IMG/VR virus record: IMGVR_UViG_3300002223_000026 | Coordinates: 1 to 21,280 of that record | Source: a virus | DNA length: 21,280 nt | Direction: 5' to 3' (one strand) | In this document: positions 1 through 7,846 of the stretch, piece after piece | Numbering within the stretch: position 1 is the first letter of the stretch | Layout of the letters: the number at the start of each line of letters is the position of its first letter | The notes under the pieces: generated by a model | Told to the model about the DNA's origin: nothing | The model's input: the letters and a program-made list of their open reading frames with translations, nothing else | Databases searched by the model: none | Made by a program: the position numbers and the translations under genes

Positions 1-74
1 TAAAAGCACTCGATAGAAGTATTGAGGGGCTTCGCAGCCTTTTATCATACGATAAGGCAATGACTAAAATATAA
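1..74 (+). CDS. 3' end of an upstream gene (partial)
   Basis: The frame whose first complete codon begins at base 3 is open from the window edge and stops at TAA 72-74, giving about 23 residues rich in Leu, Ser and Lys. Its composition is protein-like, but the piece is too short to assign to a family. It could equally be chance read-through of non-coding DNA, since the start lies outside the window. No function is suggested. Confidence 0.3.
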   Translation, partial: KALDRSIEGLRSLLSYDKAMTKI

Positions 75-186
75 CGAGCCGAGGGCTTACGAAGGCAGGG
101 GATTAGAAGTAGAAATTTGCAAATGTTAGCGGTAGTATTTTTAACCTTTTTGAGCGAAGGAATTGAAACAACTAAATATAAAGACA

Positions 187-396
187 ATGTTTAAAATAGG
201 ACAAAAAGTGATTTGCGTGGAAACTGCCTACGAAGGTTCAACCGTAAAAGGCAAAACTTATATCATTGATGGGATAGTAGAGTGCTGTGAGGTGCGACTT
301 ATTCTAAAAGGAGTAAATCACGGAATTGGGAGGTGCGGATGCTGTAGACATACATCAAAGAATTTACAAAGAAACATTGGAAGCAAGGTTCATTAA
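187..396 (+). CDS. Small Cys-rich phage protein, unknown function
   Basis: This is a 69-residue protein if translation starts at ATG 187. A TTG at 163 would add eight residues, but it lies only two bases after a GAAGG stretch, too close for normal spacing. The N-terminal half has the alternating hydrophobic and basic pattern of a small beta-barrel (FKIGQKVICV, then KGKTYIIDGIVECC). A Cys pair near residue 33 and a CGCC cluster near residue 51 could bind a metal such as zinc. It resembles small accessory proteins often found in early or middle regions of Bacteroidota phages, but I cannot name a family. The last ~50 bases overlap an open stretch in another frame that leads into the next gene. 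Confidence 0.5.
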   Translation: MFKIGQKVICVETAYEGSTVKGKTYIIDGIVECCEVRLILKGVNHGIGRCGCCRHTSKNLQRNIGSKVH

Positions 397-422
397 ATGA
401 ATTTGAAAAAGACCTTACGGAA

Positions 423-623
423 TTGGCAACGGAAGCAAAAAATATTTCTTCCAATGCTGTGTTAAGTGCTGTTAAACTTTTGCTTGATGAATGGGGCAAT
501 AAAAGATATATGCTCGAAAAATTAGCAGGAGAATATACCAAAGACGAGAAGAAAGGAACTTCCTATAATTCAACCATAAGGTATTTACTGCTTGAAAAAA
601 TAAAAATAAAAACCCCCTTCTAA
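423..623 (+). CDS. Small alpha-helical hypothetical protein
   Basis: This is a 66-residue, mostly helical protein with no recognisable family. No ATG or GTG is available, so TTG 423 is the first usable start. The same frame is open back to base 348 with protein-like composition, overlapping the end of the preceding gene. Either the protein starts at TTG, or an earlier start has been lost. Charged and hydrophobic residues alternate through the middle (for example SAVKLLLDEWGNKRYMLEKL), which suggests a short helical bundle or a DNA- or protein-binding accessory. It ends 58 bases before the DUF1064-like gene. Confidence 0.45.
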   Translation: MATEAKNISSNAVLSAVKLLLDEWGNKRYMLEKLAGEYTKDEKKGTSYNSTIRYLLLEKIKIKTPF

Positions 624-681
624 TGAACGCCCGCTTTTCAAGAGTAGCAAGCTCCCTAAACGGTCCCAAAGTAACTAACCA

Positions 682-1014
682 ATGGCACAAAAAAACAAAT
701 ATAGTAATGTCCGACAAACGCATAATGGGCACAACTATGATAGCAAAATGGAGGCAGTGGTCGCCCACAAGTTAGATATGATGAAAAAAGCAATAGGTAA
801 AGACCGCGTAAAATCATGGGAGAGGCAATATAAAATAAGTCTTGATGTTAATAGCGTTCACATAGCTAACTACTTCATAGACTTTATGGTTGAGTTTAGG
901 GATGGAAGAAAGGAATTTTGGGAAGTTAAGGGAATGGAAACCGATTTGTGGAAACTTAAATGGAAACTAACCAAAGCCCTCTATCCGGATTTTAATTTGG
1001 TTCTTATTAAATAA
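682..1014 (+). CDS. DUF1064-family protein, predicted PD-(D/E)XK-type nuclease
   Basis: The 110-residue product has the layout of DUF1064, a small phage family thought to adopt a restriction-endonuclease-like fold. Visible family marks are the N-terminal K-Y-x-N segment, SKMEA at 21-25, the strand around D67 (YFIDFMVEFRDG), E81-V-K83-G, and the C-terminal T87..WKLKWKL block. D67 with E81-x-K83 gives a plausible PD-(D/E)XK catalytic set. In phages such proteins sit in early or recombination regions and may act as Holliday-junction or structure-specific nucleases, but that function is predicted, not shown here. The start at ATG 682 is preceded by AACCA rather than a Shine-Dalgarno motif. Length is normal for the family, so the gene appears intact. 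Confidence 0.8.
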   Translation: MAQKNKYSNVRQTHNGHNYDSKMEAVVAHKLDMMKKAIGKDRVKSWERQYKISLDVNSVHIANYFIDFMVEFRDGRKEFWEVKGMETDLWKLKWKLTKALYPDFNLVLIK

Positions 1015-1035
1015 TTCCTTAAATATAAGTGTTGA

Positions 1036-1068
1036 TAAAATAAATATTTCTTATCAATATTTATTTTA
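1036..1068. repeat. AT-only perfect 13-bp inverted repeat
   Basis: Bases 1036-1048 and 1056-1068 are exact reverse complements (13 bp, all A/T) separated by a 7-base spacer. The element sits in the only sizeable gap between the DUF1064-like gene and the sigma-like/glycosyltransferase gene, 17 bases before that gene's ATG. It could be a protein-binding operator or a weak hairpin separating two transcription units. With no G-C pairs, a stable intrinsic terminator is less likely. Confidence 0.6.
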
Positions 1069-1085
1069 CTTTTATTGTTGAATGA

Positions 1086-2735
1086 ATGACAAAGGAAGAA
1101 TTTATAGCACAGGTTTCCACATCCCCACGATACATCGCAATATGCCGGAAACTACTTCGCGGCAATTCCCTTTACAAAGACTTATTTCAGGATTTACTTG
1201 TAGAACTTCTCGAATCAAAAGAGGATCGGTTTACGGAGATACTATGCCCGGATTGTTTTATTTACAGGATGTTATCGAACATGGTAAACTCAAAGACAAG
1301 CAGGTTCCACTACAAGTACCGGGATCGGCTAGACAAGAAAGAGCTTTTGAGAATTACCGACTCAGAACACTACGACCATTCTTTGGACATAGATGCAAAA
1401 CGGGCAAACAGGGTAATAGAATCCCTTCCGTGGCATGACAAACAACTATTCAGGGAGTGGACGGATGGAAAATATAAAACCAAAATAGCAAGAGAAAAAA
1501 ATATTCCTATTTATTTTGTAAGGTCAAAAGTAGAAGCCATCAAAAGAAAGGTTCAAGCAGAGATAATAATTAAGAACATGGAACAGCCGATGAAGATACT
1601 ACTTGTGGTTCAAAAGGAAACGACTGCTCTTCAGTATCACCGCCAATATATCCCACACGAAAGATTAAATAAGACACACAACAATGAATTTAAAATAGAG
1701 TTTACTCACGGCAGCGGAGAAGACGCAAATATTGATGGTATGACCGATGAACAGATATTAGAATATCAGGCAATATATTTTCTTCGGCAAATAAGTTTCA
1801 ACAAGGAGCGAACAGACAGAACAATCGAAAGACTTAAAAGGTTAGGACGCAAAATAATTCTTGACATTGATGACTATTGGATGCTCCCCGATGACCACCA
1901 TTGGTACGAAAGATATAACAAGGAGAATGTGGCACATAGGATAATAGATACTCTAAAGAGGGTTGACCACGTAATAACTACCACACCAACATTCGCACAT
2001 AGGATAAGATCATACAATACCAATGTAACCGTACTCCCTAACTGCATATCCCCGGATGCAAAGCAGTTTACAATAAGGGAAATTCAATCATCGCGTCTTC
2101 GATTTGGTTGGATAGGCGGTATATTTCACAAGCCGGACATAGCGATAATGAAATCTACATTTCCGAAAATATCAAAAAACATATACAACGATATTCAGGT
2201 ATGTGTTGGCGGCTTTTCATGTAACTATGAATACAAAGAGATTGAAAAGACATTCACATCTAATTATTCGTTCAAGAATTCAGACGCAACATATTATAAT
2301 TATCTTCGGCAGTGCACTCCAAATATGGAACACATATCTTACAATAAACAATATCGAAGATTATGGGGAAGATCCATAGAGACATACGGCGATCTTTACA
2401 ACGAGATAGACGTAGCACTCGTTCCGCTAAAAGAAAATGGGTTTAATAAATGCAAATCAGAACTAAAGATTGTAGAAGCCGGATGGATGAAGAAGGCAGT
2501 TATCTGTTCTGATATGAGCCCTTATAGAGAATGGATACGTCATGGCATTAACGGATTTTTAGTACCTCATTCGCGTAATAACATAGACTGGTGTGTATAC
2601 ATAAGAAAACTCACACTCAATCCATCAATGGCGCGGGATATGGGTCTTGCTCTTCACGAAACAATAACTAAGAATTTCGACCTCGACACCCATAATAGGA
2701 CGAGGGCGGATTTATATAAATCATTATTGCTATGA
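1086..2735 (+). CDS. Sigma-70-like domain fused to GT-B (GT4-like) glycosyltransferase
   Basis: One uninterrupted 549-codon frame joins two unrelated modules. Residues 1-160 resemble a small phage or ECF-type sigma factor. A region-2-like helix (DLFQDLLVELLE) lies at about 32-43, followed by CFIYRMLSNMVNS. A region-4-like helix-turn-helix spans about 111-158 (ESLPWHDKQLFREW, then KIAREKNIPIYFVRSKV). Residues 169-549 look like a GT-B glycosyltransferase. They begin MKILLVV, contain the strand KIILDIDDYW, and end in a GT4-like donor site with EAGWMKKAVICSD near 486 and GINGFLVP. Translation could also begin inside, at ATG 1578 (M165) or 1590 (M169), freeing the transferase. The end overlaps the next start as ATGA. 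The sigma assignment is by pattern only. The fusion is unusual and may mark where the glycan cassette joined the phage backbone. Confidence 0.75.
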   Translation: MTKEEFIAQVSTSPRYIAICRKLLRGNSLYKDLFQDLLVELLESKEDRFTEILCPDCFIYRMLSNMVNSKTSRFHYKYRDRLDKKELLRITDSEHYDHSLDIDAKRANRVIESLPWHDKQLFREWTDGKYKTKIAREKNIPIYFVRSKVEAIKRKVQAEIIIKNMEQPMKILLVVQKETTALQYHRQYIPHERLNKTHNNEFKIEFTHGSGEDANIDGMTDEQILEYQAIYFLRQISFNKERTDRTIERLKRLGRKIILDIDDYWMLPDDHHWYERYNKENVAHRIIDTLKRVDHVITTTPTFAHRIRSYNTNVTVLPNCISPDAKQFTIREIQSSRLRFGWIGGIFHKPDIAIMKSTFPKISKNIYNDIQVCVGGFSCNYEYKEIEKTFTSNYSFKNSDATYYNYLRQCTPNMEHISYNKQYRRLWGRSIETYGDLYNEIDVALVPLKENGFNKCKSELKIVEAGWMKKAVICSDMSPYREWIRHGINGFLVPHSRNNIDWCVYIRKLTLNPSMARDMGLALHETITKNFDLDTHNRTRADLYKSLLL

Positions 2736-3409
2736 AAATCGGCATAGGGGTAACAACATATAAAAGGCCGGAACATTTGGAAGTATGGAGGCAACAGATA
2801 GATATATTACGCCCTCCCGATTCTGTTATTTATACTGCGTATGATGCTCCGGAAAGAAAAGGAATAGCGTATAGAAAAAATGAATGTCTCCGCACCTTGA
2901 AAGATTGCGACTATATATTCCTTTTCGATGATGACTGTTTTCCTATTAAGAACGGCTGGGCAGAGTTTTTCATTGAGTCAAGTAAAATAACCAAGCAACA
3001 GCATTATTTATATCTAAAGGAAACCCCGACAATTAAGAAGATTAAGTGGGATTATGATTATTCAATACTTGGAGAGTATAATAATTGTTCCGGCTGTTTT
3101 ATGTTCTTGACAAAAGAGGCTATTGAGAAGGTAGGGGCTTACAATCCGGCTTATGGATACTACGGATTCGAGCACGCTGGATATTCAAATCGCATTCACG
3201 CTGCCGGACTAACCCCGCGCGGTAAGTACACTTGTCCTGCCGGAGCCGGAGACTACATCTACGCAATGGATTTTGACTATCACCTGCCATTCAATAAGCA
3301 AGTAAAACACGATCCGAGCTTAAAGGACGAACTACATTTACTTGAATCATATCTGAAGAAGAACAAAGAGATATATGATAATGACACCAAAATATACCAA
3401 CCTCTATAA
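2732..3409 (+). CDS. GT-A (GT2-like) glycosyltransferase
   Basis: The 225-residue protein has a GT-A layout. It opens with the strand MKIGIGVTTYKRP typical of GT2 enzymes, followed by RKGIAYRKNECL at about 42-53. An acidic DDD metal/nucleotide-sugar motif lies at 66-68 (FLFDDDCFP), a GCFMFLT strand at 121-127, and an acceptor-side G-x-E-H at 145-148. It should transfer a sugar from a nucleotide donor in the cytoplasm; neither sugar nor acceptor can be read from sequence. No membrane segment is evident. The start overlaps the end of the upstream fusion gene (ATGA), so the two are probably translationally coupled. It is short for a GT2 enzyme but shows no sign of truncation. Confidence 0.8.
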   Translation: MKIGIGVTTYKRPEHLEVWRQQIDILRPPDSVIYTAYDAPERKGIAYRKNECLRTLKDCDYIFLFDDDCFPIKNGWAEFFIESSKITKQQHYLYLKETPTIKKIKWDYDYSILGEYNNCSGCFMFLTKEAIEKVGAYNPAYGYYGFEHAGYSNRIHAAGLTPRGKYTCPAGAGDYIYAMDFDYHLPFNKQVKHDPSLKDELHLLESYLKKNKEIYDNDTKIYQPL

Positions 3410-3420
3410 ATAGTTTACTA

Positions 3421-4101
3421 ATGACCATCCTTTACAAATTCGCTTCCCGATCCCGTCCTGAAAAGTTTATAACCTGCGTAGAGAATATCTATATAAACTC
3501 AAGAAACAAGGAATTTACTATTTTAGCTTCTCTTGATCTTGACGATAAGACAATGAACAATGAAGCCATGATAGAAAAGATGAAACGATATGAAGGAAAA
3601 CTATACCCGGTATTTGGCGTAAGCAAAAATAAAGTGGCTGCCATAAACAGGGATATGGATAAGGCTCCTAAATTTGATGTTTTAATAAATATGTCTGATG
3701 ATATGATGTTTATTGCCGAGGGGTATGACAGAACCATAGAGGAAGATATTGCCAGGTGGTATCCTGATGGGGATTGCCTGCTACATTACCCAGATCAGAA
3801 TCAAGGCTCTAACTGCATGACAATGAGTATTATGGATAAAAAATATTATGACCGCTTCGGATATATCTATAACCCTGACTATGAATCTCTTGAATGTGAC
3901 CTAGAGGCGCAGGAGGTTGGAAAGAGACTTGGCAGATATAAATTCATAAACAAAAGACTGTTCAACCATTACCATCCATCATTCGGACAAACCCCTTATG
4001 ATAATCAGTATGATAAGACAGAGGGCAGATACGATGTGGCTATAAGGAATAGGGATAAGGATACTTATATCAGAAGAGAGAGTAAGAATTTTTATTTATG
4101 A
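3421..4101 (+). CDS. Putative GT-A glycosyltransferase
   Basis: This 226-residue soluble protein probably belongs to the GT-A superfamily. It starts with an ILYKFASRSRP strand, has SKNKVAAINRDM at 68-79 (the position where GT2 enzymes contact the donor), and an acidic SDDM motif at 92-95 in place of a standard DxD. A C-terminal HYHP lies at 183-186, where a metal-binding His is often found. It is less GT2-like than its neighbours, so the assignment is moderate. The donor and acceptor are unknown. It follows the previous gene after 11 A/T-rich bases and overlaps the next start as ATGA. Confidence 0.65.
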   Translation: MTILYKFASRSRPEKFITCVENIYINSRNKEFTILASLDLDDKTMNNEAMIEKMKRYEGKLYPVFGVSKNKVAAINRDMDKAPKFDVLINMSDDMMFIAEGYDRTIEEDIARWYPDGDCLLHYPDQNQGSNCMTMSIMDKKYYDRFGYIYNPDYESLECDLEAQEVGKRLGRYKFINKRLFNHYHPSFGQTPYDNQYDKTEGRYDVAIRNRDKDTYIRRESKNFYL

Positions 4102-4670
4102 AACTATCCATCCTCATACCTTCTCTTGAATCCAGGGCTGCACAGCTTATCTGTTTGAAAGAAGAATTATTTGCACAGATAGTTCAATGTAAAGCAGTTG
4201 ATGATGTGGAAATTATTACAAGCGTGGATAGAGGAGAAGCAACAATCGGGAGCAAGAGAAACCTACTTCTTTCAAAAGCAACAGGGAGCTATATTTGTTT
4301 CTTTGATGATGATGACACTCCCTCTACTACATACGTTCAAAAGATACTTGATTGTATTGAAACGGCCTGTGACAACTGTTCCATGATTGGTAGAATAACT
4401 TTCGATGGCTCAACGCCGGAAATATTTGAGCATTCGATTAAATACAAAGAGTACCGCACCAATGAAACCGTCCCGGTTAAATATGAACGCTATCCTAATC
4501 ATCTTAATGTTATTAGGGCTGAGATAGCAAAGAAATTTAGCTTCCCAGAAATAAATCACGGGGAGGACACTGATTGGGCGACACAAATTTTTAAATCAGG
4601 ACTACTGAAGAACGAGACTAAAATAGAAGGGGTCCTGTACCACTATGATTATAAAACAAAAAATGACTAA
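4098..4670 (+). CDS. GT2-family glycosyltransferase
   Basis: The 190-residue protein shows a compact GT2 core: MKLSILIPSLESR at the N-terminus, GSKRNLLLSKATGSY at 51-65, a run of four Asp at 70-73 forming the DxD metal site (FFDDDDTP), and GEDTDW at 155-160, matching the family's ED catalytic-base region. It likely transfers a sugar with inversion onto a growing glycan in the cytoplasm. There are no transmembrane helices, unlike many polysaccharide GT2 enzymes. The start lies in an ATGA overlap with the previous gene. It is at the short end for GT2 but contains all expected core motifs. Confidence 0.85.
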   Translation: MKLSILIPSLESRAAQLICLKEELFAQIVQCKAVDDVEIITSVDRGEATIGSKRNLLLSKATGSYICFFDDDDTPSTTYVQKILDCIETACDNCSMIGRITFDGSTPEIFEHSIKYKEYRTNETVPVKYERYPNHLNVIRAEIAKKFSFPEINHGEDTDWATQIFKSGLLKNETKIEGVLYHYDYKTKND

Positions 4671-5523
4671 AGCCATATCATATAGTTTATTTGGATATGA
4701 GAGAGAAAGGGCAGACTCCTGCTTTGATTTTGCAAGTTACCTTCGAGGATTAATGCTATGTCTTCGGTTTAACAGACTGATATATCCTGACTGGTTTACC
4801 ATACTCGAAACAGATCACGCCACCTATAACGGCTTCGCTTCACTTTTTAAAGCATTGGAGGATAGAAACATTATTCGCATTGAAAAGAATAAGAACGGCA
4901 CCCCGATTTGTGAAGCAATGCTTTGGAGAATGAAACCTGTTTTTTGGAAGGACACATTTAACAAGTGGGAATTTTCTCATGTCCTCTGTCGAGATCTGGA
5001 CTCTCCGGCAACTTACCGGGAGGCACAAGCCGTGCAAGTTTGGATCAATCACGACAAGGCCATGCACGCCATCACGGACTCAGTTAGCCACGACGTACCG
5101 CTGCTTGGGGGGATGATCGGGGTTAATCCGGCATATTTTTCTGAGCGTATGAAAGTTAACTCACATGATGACCTAATGAAATTATGTAGCCATAGTCTTG
5201 GGAACAAGGGCAGCGATCAGGTTTTTTTAAATCAAACTATATACCCCGAATTCGCGCAAAAGGGACGAGACAGCATCACACAACATTATGTATTAGGACA
5301 TGGGCAGACGTGGCTCGGGGACTGGCATAATACTATCGAAGATATACCATTGGGAATACCCGAAGAACTGAAGGAGACGAATATTATCTGTGGGCATATT
5401 GGCGCGGCTGGATGGTACGAACCCCCTACTATGAAACTCATCTATAAATACAAACATAAATTTACTGATCTTATAGAAATCGAAAGGCAATATCCAAAAA
5501 CATTCACATGGAACCAGGACTAA
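4663..5523 (+). CDS. Putative glycosyltransferase (GT-A type)
   Basis: I place the start at ATG 4663, giving 286 residues that begin MTKAISYSLFGY and overlap the previous stop by 8 bases. An ATG at 4645 would add six residues and a longer overlap. The sequence has a fold cue CLRFNRLIYPDW at 33-44, RMKPVFW at 89-95, and a D-L-D motif at 111-113 inside VLCRDLDSPATYRE. This DLDS-P-R-E arrangement resembles GT-A proteins that bind metal and nucleotide sugar. HDVPLLGGMIGV at 143-154 is a likely acceptor-side loop. No membrane segments are visible. The exact family and sugar are unknown. Confidence 0.65.
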   Translation: MTKAISYSLFGYERERADSCFDFASYLRGLMLCLRFNRLIYPDWFTILETDHATYNGFASLFKALEDRNIIRIEKNKNGTPICEAMLWRMKPVFWKDTFNKWEFSHVLCRDLDSPATYREAQAVQVWINHDKAMHAITDSVSHDVPLLGGMIGVNPAYFSERMKVNSHDDLMKLCSHSLGNKGSDQVFLNQTIYPEFAQKGRDSITQHYVLGHGQTWLGDWHNTIEDIPLGIPEELKETNIICGHIGAAGWYEPPTMKLIYKYKHKFTDLIEIERQYPKTFTWNQD

Positions 5524-5693
5524 AAAAAATATACACAGACAACGATATTAAGTTGTTTGAAAAAAGTGTGGATTTAGTAGATTCAACGGATGAGTATCGT
5601 ACAATAATACTAAAGATAGGAGAAATGTTATTCGGATTTGAATTTGCTTTCAATAAACTAATACATACATGGCAGAAAAAAGAAGAACAGTAG
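5508..5693 (+). CDS. Small hypothetical protein in the glycan cassette
   Basis: This 61-residue protein starts at ATG 5508 inside the end of the previous gene and runs 25 bases into the next one. The tight nesting on both sides supports a real, coupled gene. The sequence is helical and charged, with an aromatic stretch (LFGFEFAF) near residues 42-49 and a basic/acidic tail. There is no signal peptide, metal site or recognisable domain. It might be a small partner of a neighbouring transferase, but nothing in the sequence proves that. Confidence 0.5.
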   Translation: MEPGLKKIYTDNDIKLFEKSVDLVDSTDEYRTIILKIGEMLFGFEFAFNKLIHTWQKKEEQ

Positions 5694-6415
5694 TAGTCAG
5701 CACAAATAATAACCCGGATTATTATTTTTATACACCCTATATCGAAAGGGCATGGAACATACTAGGATGGGATCTGGCCATCCTGATTACACAGGACGTT
5801 GATACAAAGGAGTTATTAATTAATAATCCCGATACGATGCTGATGCGAATCCCGGAAATTAAGGGATTGCGTTCCGAAACGCTAGCTCAGGGGGGGAGGC
5901 TTTACGCGGCAAATTATATGTCGAAAGACACATTCATAATGACTAGCGACATGGATATGCTTCCACTATCTGATTACTGCAAGCCGAAATATGAGGACAT
6001 AACCATTCATGGGCATGACTTGACTGATTATACTTATTACCCAATGGGTTATGCCGCAATGAACGGGCACAAGTGGAAGGAAGTAATGAACCTCACAGGA
6101 CTCACAGAGAACGACTTTGAGAGGGACGCAAAAGCCCAGCCGATATGCTACGCGCCGGACTGGGAAACATGGTGGAACTGGGATTGGAGAGTGCTTACTG
6201 ACAAGCTGGCCCCGTACAAGAAGCAGATTAAATTTGTTCCCAGAGGAAGACGTGAAGGAGAACCGTTTGCCTTCGGACGCATCGACAGGGGGGATAGCAT
6301 GAAGATAATACCGGGGCCGTGGATTGATGCCCACTGTGAGAATAATAACGTCCGTCACGAATCAAAGCTACTTAGGTTTTTGGAGATATTTGAGGCTACT
6401 TACGGAAAGCTATGA
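5669..6415 (+). CDS. Putative GT-A glycosyltransferase with DMD motif
   Basis: The 248-residue protein begins with a basic stretch and a beta strand (RRTVVVST). It carries AQGGRLYAA at 73-81 and a D-M-D motif at 94-96 in TSDMDMLPLSD, the form expected of a GT-A metal/donor site. Its C-terminal part has IDAHCEN at 219-225, where a His could complete the metal shell, and a Trp-rich loop at about 165-173. It probably transfers a sugar in the cytoplasm; specificity cannot be read. A run of seven G at 5890-5896 lies inside the gene and encodes the Gly-Gly of the AQGGRL segment. The last four bases overlap the next start (ATGA). Confidence 0.65.
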   Translation: MAEKRRTVVVSTNNNPDYYFYTPYIERAWNILGWDLAILITQDVDTKELLINNPDTMLMRIPEIKGLRSETLAQGGRLYAANYMSKDTFIMTSDMDMLPLSDYCKPKYEDITIHGHDLTDYTYYPMGYAAMNGHKWKEVMNLTGLTENDFERDAKAQPICYAPDWETWWNWDWRVLTDKLAPYKKQIKFVPRGRREGEPFAFGRIDRGDSMKIIPGPWIDAHCENNNVRHESKLLRFLEIFEATYGKL

Positions 6416-7101
6416 ATCACCTGTTTATAAAGGCATACGACAAGGACGACTATATTGCCAGACTCTGTTATGAAAGCTGGATGTTGGCCGGGTACGAGGG
6501 GACTGTTACATTTTACTGTCAGCGTAAATGCCCTCACCCTACCTATGATAGAAAATATGTCCCAAACTGGATAGTCGAATGCGGCAGAATAATCTTCCAT
6601 GATAATCTCGTCTCTAATTTCGGAGGCACGGATGGTGTTAATGCCCTTCTGGAAGGACTCAAACAATTAAAATTTGATGACGAAGACTATGTAATAACCT
6701 GTGATACAGATGTGATTATTAAAGAGAATCCATTGAATAAGTTTAAAGGATTAATAGATGGTTATGTTATAGATTTTTCCGGGACAGGAGATAATATCAA
6801 ATCTGCCAACCCTAACCAACCCCCTATCGCACATATCAGCGGACAATTACAAATTATAAGGGGGGGAATCCTTCGGGAAATACTTAAAGCTAAAAAAGAC
6901 GATGCTGACCGAACCGGCAATGCAATGATAAAAATGGGATTGGGTATATGCGATGACACCTTCATGAGTTACCGTGTATGGGAACTTAGGGGGAACGTAA
7001 AAATACTGAAGGGGATGTGGGGCCATACCAAATGCTATGACTATGAGCCGAGGACGGATTGGAAAAATATTATTAATGAAATAAAAATCAGCGATGAGTA
7101 A
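6412..7101 (+). CDS. Putative GT-A glycosyltransferase with DTD motif
   Basis: This 229-residue protein has a short strand at the N-terminus (HLFIKAYDKDDY), a D-T-D motif at 98-100 (YVITCDTDVII), a HISGQLQIIRGG strand and loop at 141-152, and an acidic pair at 181-182 in GICDDTFMSYR. A C-terminal MWGHTKC near 202-208 could supply the last metal ligand. The order DxD, then mid-domain strand, then acidic residues, then C-terminal His is typical of GT-A transferases. Donor and acceptor are unknown. A G7 run at 6860-6866 lies in the gene. It overlaps the previous gene by 4 bases and the next by 8. Confidence 0.65.
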   Translation: MNHLFIKAYDKDDYIARLCYESWMLAGYEGTVTFYCQRKCPHPTYDRKYVPNWIVECGRIIFHDNLVSNFGGTDGVNALLEGLKQLKFDDEDYVITCDTDVIIKENPLNKFKGLIDGYVIDFSGTGDNIKSANPNQPPIAHISGQLQIIRGGILREILKAKKDDADRTGNAMIKMGLGICDDTFMSYRVWELRGNVKILKGMWGHTKCYDYEPRTDWKNIINEIKISDE

Positions 7102-7846
7102 CGGAACAGCTACCTGCAACTATATGGGACGTACCGGAAACCGCCTATTTCAAATGGCGGCTACGATTGGATATGCACTAGACCATAACAAGCAATTCGT
7201 ATTTCCTAAATGGGAATGGCAAAAATATATGCCCGTTAAGGAGGGAGAGATAAAAGGGACATTAGTAGTGGAGGAAAGTTTACGATATACAAGATTTCCA
7301 TTTGTTGAGGGAGACGTTACAATACACGGACACCTTCTTTCAACAAAGTATTTCAACCACCACAAGAAGTATATAGTGGAATATTTTAAATTAACTCCTG
7401 AGTGGGAGGAATACATAGAAAAAAAATATGAAAGACTTTTTCTTGCAAATACTTGTTCTATTCATATCCGTAGAGGAGACTTTATGCTCCCGGAACAAAT
7501 GGCCTGCCAAGGATTAATGCCTTTAGAATATTACAATGAAGCAATTGGTAAAATATGGGATACTCCATATAATGAATGGCTTTTTATTGTTTGCTCTGAT
7601 GATATACCTTGGTGTAAAGAAAACTTTAAAGGAGAACATTTTTATTTTATCGAGAATGAACCGGCCATTATAGACTTGTTCATTATGAGTATGTGCAACG
7701 ACAATATAATTTCTAACAGCTCCTTCGGTTGGTGGGCGGCCTACCTCAATCAAAGTCCCAACAAGCGGGTAGTTGCGCCAAGACAATGGTTTAAGGATAC
7801 TGAAGGATGGGATGATCTTTATGAAAAAAATTGGATTAAGATATGA
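7094..7846 (+). CDS. GT11-family alpha-1,2-fucosyltransferase-like protein
   Basis: This is the most clearly identified enzyme of the cassette. The 250-residue protein has the GT11 signature blocks in order: GRTGNRLFQMAA at 12-23, HIRRGDF at 124-130 (the GDP-fucose-contacting HxRRGD motif), VCSDDIPWCK at 166-175, and SNSSFGWWAAYL at 207-218. GT11 enzymes transfer L-fucose from GDP-fucose, usually in alpha-1,2 linkage to galactose. Closely related members can use other acceptors. It is somewhat shorter than typical bacterial members (about 280-300 residues) but all core motifs are present. No GDP-fucose synthesis genes are visible, so the donor would have to come from the host. It overlaps its neighbours at both ends. 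Confidence 0.92.
   Translation: MSNGTATCNYMGRTGNRLFQMAATIGYALDHNKQFVFPKWEWQKYMPVKEGEIKGTLVVEESLRYTRFPFVEGDVTIHGHLLSTKYFNHHKKYIVEYFKLTPEWEEYIEKKYERLFLANTCSIHIRRGDFMLPEQMACQGLMPLEYYNEAIGKIWDTPYNEWLFIVCSDDIPWCKENFKGEHFYFIENEPAIIDLFIMSMCNDNIISNSSFGWWAAYLNQSPNKRVVAPRQWFKDTEGWDDLYEKNWIKI

Noticed and set aside
75-186. Bacteroidota-type promoter in the gap before the first small gene
   Set aside because: A GAAATTTG near 112-119 misses the -7 consensus, and no TTG lies at proper distance upstream.
163-623. Programmed frameshift joining the two small genes near the window start
   Set aside because: A -1 shift is required, but no X XXY YYZ site is present in the overlap.
299-768. Reverse-strand ORFs of 80 and 98 codons near the start of the window
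   Set aside because: They are antisense to forward genes with recognisable composition, including the DUF1064-like gene, and have no neighbours on that strand.
1082-1438. Forward ORF of 118 codons overlapping the start of the sigma-like/glycosyltransferase gene
   Set aside because: It lies in another frame of the sigma-like region, which has clear helix motifs; the overlapping product has no domain-like pattern.
5966-6358. 130-codon reverse ORF inside the DMD-motif transferase gene
   Set aside because: It is antisense to a motif-bearing gene and has low-quality composition.
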